NCBI GenBank assembly: GCA_036736205.1
Contig: DAINMX010000329.1
Coordinates: 1-5,677, forward strand
Direction of reading: 5' to 3'
DNA: 5,677 nt
Source: XYA12-FULL-58-9 sp001798605
GTDB taxonomy: Bacteria > Myxococcota > XYA12-FULL-58-9
Under the pieces are notes generated by a model. The model saw nothing but the letters and a program-made list of their open reading frames with translations, was not told the DNA's origin and did no database searches. A program made the translations under genes and the position numbers. Below, piece by piece: positions 1-5,646 of this stretch (positions are counted from its first letter, which is position 1; each line of letters starts with the position of its first letter).

Positions 1-53
1 CAGGCATGATCGAGCGAGAGAACCTCAAGCGGACTGTGGTTGTGCAGGTTTAG
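1..53 (+). CDS. Possible 3' end of an upstream gene (partial)
   Basis: Reading from base 3, an open frame ends at TAG (51-53) and gives the tail GMIERENLKRTVVVQV. The mix of charged residues followed by a valine run would suit the C-terminus of a real protein, but 16 codons are too few to prove coding or name a family. The beginning, if any, lies outside the window. The frame starting at base 2 also stays open, to about base 70, so this assignment is tentative. Confidence 0.2.
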   Translation, partial: GMIERENLKRTVVVQV

Positions 54-211
54 TGCCCTACGGCAGGTGAGATTTGCAGCTGCGCACATTTGCGTGCAAA
101 GCCGTCAACGTCCCCGGGCCTTCTTCGAAGCTACATTCTGCCGAATGCTCCAACATTGTTTCAATTGCTTGGTAGCGTCTTCCTTGGAATAGGCCATACT
201 CGTGGTGCGTT

Positions 212-226
212 CTCATTTGAAATGAG
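212..226. promoter_or_regulatory. 15-bp perfect palindrome, possible operator
   Basis: CTCATTT-G-AAATGAG is a perfect dyad with 7-bp arms around one central base. It lies 54 bases upstream of the GTG start at 281, in otherwise featureless non-coding DNA (54-280). The size and symmetry would suit a site for a dimeric repressor or activator of the truncated gene. I found no convincing -35/-10 pair placed around it, and no regulator is encoded nearby, so the role is inferred. Confidence 0.25.
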
Positions 227-280
227 TGGAGTACACCCATCACGCACAGATCGATAGTTCCTGATTGCCTCACCGGCACC

Positions 281-727
281 GTGGTTTATCTCAACTGCGG
301 CACCAAGCTGTTGGTTGCAGTGTTTCTATTTCTCTTTCCGGCCGCACGTGTGGGTTGCGATGTGTCCGATCCTGCCATCCGTGAGGCTCGCGTGCCCAAG
401 GCGGCGATTCGTCTGCATGAAAGCCTAGCCCCCAAGTACGAACGTTGGGCGCGAGACCGAGTCGAGTCTGGCAACGCCATCGGGTTGTCCACCGAGGATA
501 TTGCCGGCACAGAGTGGCCCCTCTTTGGCTCGGTGTTTTACCTGTGGGCCATCGAGTCGATACAGGCAGCTTGGGAACGAGACCACGACATAATCAAAGA
601 GGAGCCCAAGGTTTACGCGCGCGGCGCTATCGAAGCCGCCACGGCCCTCGTTCTCGATCCCGGACATGCTGCTTGGGTGAAGTGGCACTGGGGCGAGGAC
701 TATCTCAACCGAGAGAACGTATTCTAG
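281..727 (+). pseudogene. Exported protein of unknown function, 3' end cut off by the transposon
   Basis: The frame encodes 148 residues from a GTG start. The frame is open upstream to about base 221, but I see no other usual start codon there and no clear Shine-Dalgarno sequence. Residues 1-9 include K9, residues 10-20 are strongly hydrophobic (LLVAVFLFLFP), and AARVGC follows with C26. This looks like a signal peptide; a lipoprotein signal is possible, but arginine at -3 is atypical. The mature part has a dense aromatic segment, EWPLFGSVFYLWAIESIQ (78-95), then VYARGAIEAATAL (111-123) and HAAWVKWHWGEDYLNRENVF (129-148), which look like conserved helices of a real enzyme or binding domain. 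I cannot name the family. The frame stops at TAG (725-727), whose G is the first base of the transposon's left repeat, so the stop is created by the insertion and the C-terminal part is probably displaced beyond 5677. Confidence 0.65.
722..726. repeat. Presumed target-site duplication, left copy (TTCTA)
   Basis: Tn3-family transposons duplicate 5 bp of target and prefer AT-rich targets. The 5 bases directly outside the left repeat are TTCTA, which fits. The matching copy should start right after base 5677 and cannot be seen here. Confidence 0.55.
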
Positions 728-757
728 GGGTCGCTGTAGTTTCTGGGCAAAAACGGC
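727..757 (+). repeat. Left terminal inverted repeat (IRL)
   Basis: These 31 bp, starting GGGGTCGCTGTAGTTTCTGG and ending AAAAACGGC, are identical to the reverse complement of 5647-5677. The GGGG terminus and the A-rich inner block followed by ACG match the usual Tn3-family end pattern. Typical ends are about 38 bp; here identity breaks sharply after base 757 (GGG against AAT on the other side). This repeat is the expected TnpA binding and cleavage site. Confidence 0.96.
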
Positions 758-853
758 GGGTCGTTTTGCTCTTCCTGCCGTATTCAGTTAATCGTGGCTA
801 CCCGCCCAAGAATGTAGATCCCTACCGGACAACCGAAAGAATGAGCAACGCCA
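758..853. other. Non-coding spacer between IRL and the passenger gene
   Basis: This stretch of 96 bases lies downstream of the leftward passenger gene. I see no gene in it. A 7-bp inverted repeat, GGCGGGT (755-761, partly in IRL) and ACCCGCC (800-806), has a 38-base loop and no T-run, so it is a poor candidate for an intrinsic terminator. No other convincing terminator for the passenger gene was found. Confidence 0.4.
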
Positions 854-1624
854 TTACGGGAATGCGCCTAATCGGATTTGGTTGGCCCGGTGAAACACGC
901 GATTCTGGATGGCACGCTCCTGCGTCGGGTCCGTTGGCTCCGGGTTGACGGCCCAACAGCCCATGGTTGAATGAACTTCATCGTTCCCGGCCCTTTCGGC
1001 ACCCGTGAAAACGAGGTGGTTTTTGGAAGCCCCCGCATAGTCTGAGAGCGAGCGCGCCTTTGCTACACTCTTGAATTCGGAACTTCTTTTGTTGATGTTA
1101 AAGGCGGCTTCATCGTCTCGGGCGAGTGCACACACGATACAGGGATACTCATCGCAGTCGACGAATGTTTCGGCGGTATCAATGCCAACCTCAGCGAAAG
1201 CCCGGTCAAAAGCCGCACCGAGATGCGGTTGAACATACCTGCTGTTCAGGTCTGCTGGGAACGTAATGGGCTCTCCTTGCTCCATCTTCTTTTCGAGCTC
1301 GAGTCGTTCCACCTGGCGTGAGAGCCGCCTCACCTCGGCGTCGAGGTCGGCGACACGCTCAACGGTTTCGTCGCAGCCGAGGTTCGCATCACGACTTGTG
1401 TTCCGAGAGGACTTCGGAGTTGCCGGCACCTTCAATCGGCCTTCGGAACCCGATTGGTCTGAGGCTGCCCGAGGTGTGGAATATGTTTGGGCCGATTCAG
1501 TCGCGGTCGGGAAGGCCTTTGGTGCCACGGGGGTATGAAAATAGAACACACCCAGAAGCACTGTGGCACCTGCGCCTGCCGCGGCGCCGATCATCCCTGC
1601 GAACACCTTCCCATTGCGGTGCAA
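854..1624 (-). CDS. Passenger gene: membrane-anchored coiled-coil protein with cysteine-containing C-terminal domain, unknown function
   Basis: The gene encodes 256 residues from a TTG start. This start is supported by AGGGAG (minus strand, bases 1633-1638) 8 nt upstream; the next in-frame ATG is residue 11, inside the hydrophobic segment. Residues 7-29 form one transmembrane helix or uncleaved signal anchor (Gly/Ala-rich, ending LLGVFYF). Residues 30-83 are a Ser/Thr/Pro-rich linker. Residues 85-116 (ETVERVADLDAEVRRLSRQ onward) are highly charged with regularly spaced Leu/Val, as in a coiled coil. Residues 117-256 look like a compact domain with VDCDEYPCIVC (C157, C162, C165) and C223 in MGCWAVNPEP. 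The likely topology is N-terminus in the cytoplasm and bulk in the periplasm, where the cysteines could form disulfides. I recall similar DCxEYPCI-type segments in uncharacterised Gram-negative proteins but cannot name a family. It lies inside the transposon, divergent from tnpI, and appears full length. Nothing links it to transposition chemistry. Confidence 0.8.
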   Translation of the reverse strand: MHRNGKVFAGMIGAAAGAGATVLLGVFYFHTPVAPKAFPTATESAQTYSTPRAASDQSGSEGRLKVPATPKSSRNTSRDANLGCDETVERVADLDAEVRRLSRQVERLELEKKMEQGEPITFPADLNSRYVQPHLGAAFDRAFAEVGIDTAETFVDCDEYPCIVCALARDDEAAFNINKRSSEFKSVAKARSLSDYAGASKNHLVFTGAERAGNDEVHSTMGCWAVNPEPTDPTQERAIQNRVFHRANQIRLGAFP

Positions 1625-1632
1625 TATTCATT

Positions 1633-1638
1633 CTCCCT
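1633..1638 (-). promoter_or_regulatory. Ribosome binding site deciding the TTG start of the passenger gene
   Basis: On the minus strand AGGGAG lies 8 nt before the TTG codon at 1624-1622. An ATG between them (AGGGAGAATG) is in another frame and too close to be served well by this site. The TTG frame is therefore the likely one, although initiation at TTG is usually weaker than at ATG. Confidence 0.6.
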
Positions 1639-1671
1639 GTGCCGTCGGACCCCTTGGAATTGGCCCTGTGA

Positions 1672-1699
1672 ACTTCCGATAACTCTATTTATCAGAAGT
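1672..1699. repeat. IRS core recombination site (IR1-IR2)
   Basis: Two 11-bp arms, ACTTCCGATAA (1672-1682) and TTATCAGAAGT (1689-1699), are inverted with one mismatch and separated by the 6-bp centre CTCTAT (1683-1688). Tyrosine recombinases act on such paired arms around a 6-8 bp overlap region, so strand exchange is predicted at or next to CTCTAT. The asymmetric centre would give the site a direction. Confidence 0.8.
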
Positions 1700-1714
1700 A
1701 GAATCCATGATTTA

Positions 1715-1724
1715 GTTCTGATAA
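1715..1724 (+). repeat. IRS accessory motif DR1
   Basis: GTTCTGATAA matches the four-copy consensus with one change, G for C at its first base. It lies 16 bp from the core site. It is preceded by TGATTTA (1708-1714), which also precedes DR2, so the direct repeat extends beyond the core motif. Confidence 0.75.
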
Positions 1725-1728
1725 TACG

Positions 1729-1757
1729 TTGACGAGGGGCTGACAAGCCCTGATTTA
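1729..1757 (+). promoter_or_regulatory. Candidate promoter for tnpI-tnpA between DR1 and DR2
   Basis: TTGACG (1729-1734) is a good -35 element. At 17-bp spacing it is followed by GATTTA (1752-1757), a poor -10 match. The spacer contains a small hairpin, GGGCT-GACA-AGCCC (1737-1750). The position, between the accessory motifs and just before the tnpI ribosome binding site, is what an operon promoter controlled by TnpI would require. The weak -10 keeps this tentative. Confidence 0.3.
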
Positions 1758-1759
1758 CG

Positions 1760-1769
1760 CTTCTGATAA
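1760..1769 (+). repeat. IRS accessory motif DR2
   Basis: CTTCTGATAA is a perfect copy of the consensus, 45 bp (start to start) from DR1 in the same orientation. It ends only one base before the purine-rich ribosome binding site of tnpI, so TnpI bound here would cover the start of the operon transcript. Confidence 0.75.
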
Positions 1770-1770
1770 C

Positions 1771-1780
1771 AGGGAGAGGG
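1771..1780 (+). promoter_or_regulatory. Ribosome binding site of tnpI
   Basis: AGGGAGAGGG lies directly upstream of the GTG at 1783. It leaves 6 nt from AGGGAG, or 2 nt from the end of the purine run, to the start codon. It supports this GTG over other starts and over the out-of-frame TTG at 1781. Confidence 0.6.
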
Positions 1781-1782
1781 TT

Positions 1783-2673
1783 GTGGGCGACACCGTCGGC
1801 GGTGACTATAGCGGCATCCTGGAGCGCTACGAGATGTGGTTGAACCGGCAGGCTCTGTCCGCCAATACGCAGCGCACCTACCGCACACGGGTCCGCGCAT
1901 ACATTGGGTATCTTAACAGTGCTCAGCTCCTGCATGGCGATCCATTCCAGGACGAGAACGCTCGCAACTACGTGGTGCGTGACTTCAAGGCTCACCTGAA
2001 GACCGTACTCCACGCAAAACCGAGTTCGGTGAACTTGGCTCTTGCTGCCGTGGACCACCTCTATCGATTCGTCGGCATGAACTCGCCCAGCGTCCGTCGC
2101 GAGGACCTGCCGCAAGTTGCGCCGGCATCGCTCCCTCGGGAGGGGCAGATCAGCTTCCTGCGAGCCGTGGAGCGGTGCAGATCCAAGCGCGACCGAGCCA
2201 TAGCTCTGTTGCTATATCACACCGGTGTTCGCCTGAGTGAATGCGCCTCTCTTAACGTGGACGATATTCTGATCTCGGCGCGCAAGGGCAAGATCGTCGT
2301 GCGCTCGGGCAAGGGGGACGCGTATCGTGAGGTCCCGCTCAATGCCGAGGCGCGCAGGGCCATGCAGGTGTGGCTAGTCACGCGAAGCGCGACCACGGCC
2401 GACCCAGCGCTATTCCTCAACCGACGTGATAGGCGCCTTTCGACTCGCAGCATCCATGAGGTCGTCTGTGGCTTGGGGCGCGACGCGGGTCTCGAGATCT
2501 CGGCCCATACGCTGCGCCACACCTGCCTAACGAATCTAGTACGCAACGGTAACGATTTAGTGCTCGTCGCCGAGCTCGCCGGCCACCGTCGAATGGAGAC
2601 CACGCGTCGGTACAGTTTGCCAAGCGCCGCCGATCGCCGCGCGGCCATGGAAGGACTCCAGATCGAATACTGA
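1783..2673 (+). CDS. tnpI: TnpI tyrosine recombinase (cointegrate resolvase)
   Basis: This 296-aa site-specific recombinase would resolve the cointegrate made by TnpA by recombining two copies of the adjacent IRS through a covalent phosphotyrosine intermediate. Residues about 8-95 form the N-terminal SAM-like core-binding domain (ILERYEMWLNRQALSANTQ... YRFVG). Residues about 115-290 form the catalytic domain. The full catalytic set is visible: R150 in HTGVRLSE, K177 in RSGKGD, H242 and R245 in HTLRH, H268 in LAGH, and the nucleophile Y277 in TTRRYSLP. The length suits TnpI and XerC/D-like enzymes. The position directly beside a four-motif IRS and upstream of a Tn3-family tnpA argues for TnpI rather than an integron integrase or Xer protein. 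The TGA stop overlaps the tnpA start, so both are probably one transcript. In Tn5401 TnpI also regulates transcription, and DR2 beside this start suggests the same here. Confidence 0.93.
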   Translation: MGDTVGGDYSGILERYEMWLNRQALSANTQRTYRTRVRAYIGYLNSAQLLHGDPFQDENARNYVVRDFKAHLKTVLHAKPSSVNLALAAVDHLYRFVGMNSPSVRREDLPQVAPASLPREGQISFLRAVERCRSKRDRAIALLLYHTGVRLSECASLNVDDILISARKGKIVVRSGKGDAYREVPLNAEARRAMQVWLVTRSATTADPALFLNRRDRRLSTRSIHEVVCGLGRDAGLEISAHTLRHTCLTNLVRNGNDLVLVAELAGHRRMETTRRYSLPSAADRRAAMEGLQIEY

Positions 2674-5642
2674 TGCCTGCAGTAATCCTAACTGACGTCG
2701 AACGTGAAAGGCTGATTACATTTCCGGCGAACGTCTCACCAACGGATGTGGTTGACTTCTTCACGCTCGCGCCAACAGATGCTGCGCTGGTAGCCAACAG
2801 AAGTGGCACCCATAACCGCCTGGGCGTTGCTCTCCAACTGAGTGCTCTGCGCTACCTAGGCTTCATCCCCACTGACATCAGCAGGGCGCCGAAAGATGTC
2901 ATCGAACACCTGAGTGGTCAGCTCAATGTCAATCCAAGCGCCCTGGCTGATTACGACCCCCCGGCGAGGACGAGGCGGTTACATGCCGCCGAAGTCGCCA
3001 ACCATCTGACCTTTCGCAAGGCAACCCGCACAGACATGAGGGCGGCCGATGCGTGGCTTTTGGAACGCGCACTTGATCACGACAGACCGCTCTATTTGGT
3101 CCAGGCCCTGTGCGAGCACTTTTTTGTCGAGAAAGTCATCCGGCCGGGCTTGAGCCAACTCGAAAGGGCCGTAGCCCAAGCCCGCGTCGCGGCCCAACGT
3201 GAACTCTTCGACCGCACACAGCACCTGCTGACGCCCCGCCGACGCCTCCTCCTCGATAATTTACTGGAGCCCAATGATGAGCACGGGTCGACACCGCTCT
3301 ATTGGTTGGCCCGGGAGGAAACGTCGGCTTCAGCGGTTTCGATTCTTCACGCCCTGCAGCGGCTCCAGTTCCTTCGAAGGGTCGGCGTACATAGATGGGA
3401 TCTCTCCGCACTCAGCCCCAACCGGATCAAACTGCTCGATCGTCTTGCACGCCGCTATACCAACCAAGCGCTACAGCGCATGCCTGAGCATCGCCGCTAT
3501 CCAATCCTCCTAGGCTTCCTCTATCAAGCGCACCACGAGATCATCGACGAGGTTGTCGACCTATTCGCTGAGGCGTTGGCACGGACCGAGCGCAAATCAA
3601 AAAGCAAGCTGGTTGAATACCGCGGGACTGTGGCGCGCGCGACCAATGAGAAGCTGCAGCTGTTCCAAAGTATTGTTGCCGTTCTCCTCGATAAGAATAT
3701 CGCCGATCCAAGCGTACGCTCCGCGATCTATCGACTCGTTCTACCCAGAAAGAAGTTGGCTTCCGCTCTCGATGATGCCCGCAGGATCGCGCGGCCGGTT
3801 GACGACAACTACTACGACTTCATCGCCAACCACTACAGCCACCTGCGGCGGTTCACCCCAACCATGTTGGATGCCTTCACGCTCAAGGCCAGCAAGAGCG
3901 CGGAGGACCTCCTCGACGCACTTCGACTCCTGCAGAAACTCGACACCGATGGGCAGCGGGAGATGCCCGTGGATCCACCGTTGGCCTTTGTTCCGAAGAA
4001 GTGGCTGCGGCAGGTCGTAACCGACAGGGGCGGGGTTGACCGCAGGGCCTATGAACTGTGCGCCCTGTATGAACTCCGCAGTCATCTGCGCTCAGGCAAC
4101 ATTTGGATCACGGGCAGTCGACGGTACGCCAACATGGCCAGCTACCTCCTGCCCAAGGGCGAGTGGCGCAAGCGGCGCGCAGGGTTTTGCAGAGACGTGG
4201 GTGTCGCGGCCAGCGGGGAGCAGCACCTGGCTCATCGTCAAAGTGAGCTGGAGCGGCTCTTGGCAAAAGTCGACCAGGAGCTACCAACGAACGACCAGGT
4301 GCGTATCACTGATCACGGCCTCGTCATTTCCAACCTGGAGGCAGAGCCCGATACCGAGAGAGTCGAGGCGCTGCAGGAGATGATCACACAGCGCTTGCCA
4401 CGGGTGGACCTCACCGACCTCTTGATCGAGGTCGACAGCTGGACGAATTTCACCGGCCATTTGGAACACGCGTCCGGGAGCCAACCTCGGTCCAAAGATA
4501 TCTTGCGTCATCAGCATGCTGCCGTCCTCACCCAGGCATGGAATCTCGGTTTGGCTGAGGTGGCTCGCACGGCGGACCTGTCCTATGACCGTCTGCGCTG
4601 GGTTACGCGCTGGTACCTTCGCGATGAAACTCTCAAGCCTGCCTTTACGGAGCTGGTCAACTACCATCACCGCCTTTGGCTCGCGAACATCTGGGGCGGC
4701 GGCACTCTGTCCTCCTCGGACGGGCAACGATTCCCAGTGGCGCCGAAGGCCCGCAGTGCACGCGTGATTCCAAAATACGGCCCAAAGCACATCATCACTT
4801 TCTACAACTGGACCTCCGATCAGCATTCGCAATACGGGACGAAGCCTGTTGTCTCTACAGACCGCGACGGCCGCTATGTGCTCGACGAAATCCTCGACAA
4901 CGAGAGCGACCTCGATATCTTCGAGCACACCACCGACACGGCAGGTTACACCGAGATCGTCTTCGCCCTGTTTGACTTGCTGGGGATGCAGTTCTCGCCC
5001 CGATTGCGCGACATGGCTGACAGGCAGCTGTTTCGAATGGATCGCAAAGCGAAGTACCCAAACCTGCGGTCAATGTTGAAAGGGATCATCAATCAAAAGC
5101 TGATCCTGCAGCATTGGGATGAGCTCCTGCGTATTGCGGCGTCCATCAAACGGGGGTGGGTGACGGCGTCCTTGCTCATCGGCAAGCTCCAATCCTACCC
5201 ACAGAAGAATGCAGTAGCACAGGCCCTTCAGGAGTATGGTCGTATCTCAAAGACTATGTCGATCCTCCGAGCCCTCGACAGTGAGCAACACCGCCGTAGA
5301 ATCAATCGCCAACTGAATAAGGGCGAGGGGCTGCACAGCCTACGTCGTTTCTTGGCCTACGGAAACCTCGGCGAGATCCAGAAGTCGCAGCCAGAAGAGC
5401 ACGCTGACCAGGCTGGCTGCCTCAACCTGGTAACGAACGCTGTTGTCGTGTGGAATACGGTCTATATGCAAGAGGTGGTCGAGCAACTTCGCAAGGAGGG
5501 GCACACGATCGACGACGAGGATCTCAAACACCTCTCGCCAGCTCGGTTCGACCACATCAACCGTCTTGGACGATACAGCTTCGACGTTGCGGCTGGGCAA
5601 CGAAGGAAGCGTTTGAGACCATTGCGACAGCCTTTGGACTGA
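2673..5642 (+). CDS. tnpA: TnpA, Tn3-family DDE transposase
   Basis: This 989-aa transposase would bind the 31-bp ends, nick their 3' ends and join them to a 5-bp staggered target, giving replicative cointegrates. The N-terminal part (about 5-170) is DUF4158-like, with HNRLGVALQLSALRYLG (47-63). A long helical middle region (about 180-580) follows. The C-terminal RNase H-like catalytic domain (about 585-965) holds D683 in SSSDGQRF, D755 in HTTDTAGYTE and E885 in NKGEGLHSLRRFLAYGN. As I recall, Tn4430 TnpA has D679, D751 and E881, so all three are shifted by the same four residues and the spacing is kept; Tn4430 TnpA is also about 987 aa long. The ATG overlaps the tnpI stop in TGATG and lacks a well-placed Shine-Dalgarno (GGAAGGA at 2649-2655 is too far), so translation is probably coupled to tnpI. 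The stop lies 4 bp before the right repeat. No inactivating change is visible. Confidence 0.96.
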   Translation: MPAVILTDVERERLITFPANVSPTDVVDFFTLAPTDAALVANRSGTHNRLGVALQLSALRYLGFIPTDISRAPKDVIEHLSGQLNVNPSALADYDPPARTRRLHAAEVANHLTFRKATRTDMRAADAWLLERALDHDRPLYLVQALCEHFFVEKVIRPGLSQLERAVAQARVAAQRELFDRTQHLLTPRRRLLLDNLLEPNDEHGSTPLYWLAREETSASAVSILHALQRLQFLRRVGVHRWDLSALSPNRIKLLDRLARRYTNQALQRMPEHRRYPILLGFLYQAHHEIIDEVVDLFAEALARTERKSKSKLVEYRGTVARATNEKLQLFQSIVAVLLDKNIADPSVRSAIYRLVLPRKKLASALDDARRIARPVDDNYYDFIANHYSHLRRFTPTMLDAFTLKASKSAEDLLDALRLLQKLDTDGQREMPVDPPLAFVPKKWLRQVVTDRGGVDRRAYELCALYELRSHLRSGNIWITGSRRYANMASYLLPKGEWRKRRAGFCRDVGVAASGEQHLAHRQSELERLLAKVDQELPTNDQVRITDHGLVISNLEAEPDTERVEALQEMITQRLPRVDLTDLLIEVDSWTNFTGHLEHASGSQPRSKDILRHQHAAVLTQAWNLGLAEVARTADLSYDRLRWVTRWYLRDETLKPAFTELVNYHHRLWLANIWGGGTLSSSDGQRFPVAPKARSARVIPKYGPKHIITFYNWTSDQHSQYGTKPVVSTDRDGRYVLDEILDNESDLDIFEHTTDTAGYTEIVFALFDLLGMQFSPRLRDMADRQLFRMDRKAKYPNLRSMLKGIINQKLILQHWDELLRIAASIKRGWVTASLLIGKLQSYPQKNAVAQALQEYGRISKTMSILRALDSEQHRRRINRQLNKGEGLHSLRRFLAYGNLGEIQKSQPEEHADQAGCLNLVTNAVVVWNTVYMQEVVEQLRKEGHTIDDEDLKHLSPARFDHINRLGRYSFDVAAGQRRKRLRPLRQPLD

Positions 5643-5646
5643 CATT

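Larger units (their letters stand above)
1672..1769 (+). other. Internal resolution site (IRS) for TnpI
   Basis: Four copies of a 10-bp motif, consensus CTTCTGATAA, lie in the 158-bp gap between the passenger gene and tnpI. They are CTTCCGATAA (1673-1682, plus), CTTCTGATAA (1689-1698, minus), GTTCTGATAA (1715-1724, plus) and CTTCTGATAA (1760-1769, plus). Each differs from the consensus at no more than one base. Two motifs facing each other followed by two direct copies is the IR1-IR2 plus DR1-DR2 layout of the Tn4430 and Tn5401 resolution sites, where all four bind TnpI. The first pair would be the crossover core and the direct pair accessory sites that ensure resolution selectivity. The function here is inferred from layout, repeats and the adjacent tnpI. 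Confidence 0.85.

Noticed and set aside
58..279. Leftward 73-aa frame starting at GTG 279, divergent from the truncated gene
   Set aside because: It has no good ribosome binding site, no recognisable domain and an unremarkable composition. It could be real but nothing supports it.
755..806. Inverted repeat GGCGGGT / ACCCGCC as a terminator of the passenger gene
   Set aside because: The arms are only 7 bp, the loop is 38 bases, there is no T-run, and one arm is partly within the terminal repeat.
445..948. Rightward 167-aa frame running across the left transposon junction
   Set aside because: It joins the wrong frame of the truncated host gene to the antisense of the passenger tail and is Arg-rich as GC-rich shadow frames are.
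1266..1671. Rightward frames antisense to the passenger gene
   Set aside because: They have shadow-frame composition (Ser/Arg-rich), whereas the minus-strand frame has a clear anchor, coiled coil and ribosome binding site.
1737..1750. Small hairpin GGGCT-GACA-AGCCC as a transcription terminator
   Set aside because: The stem is 5 bp with no following T-run, and it lies inside the putative tnpI promoter. It is noted only as part of that region.
1591..2115. Leftward 174-aa frame overlapping the IRS and tnpI
   Set aside because: It runs through the resolution site and antisense to the N-terminal domain of a well-supported recombinase.
4281..4928. Leftward 215-aa frame inside tnpA
   Set aside because: It is antisense to the transposase catalytic region, including D683. 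Long antisense frames are common in GC-rich genes.
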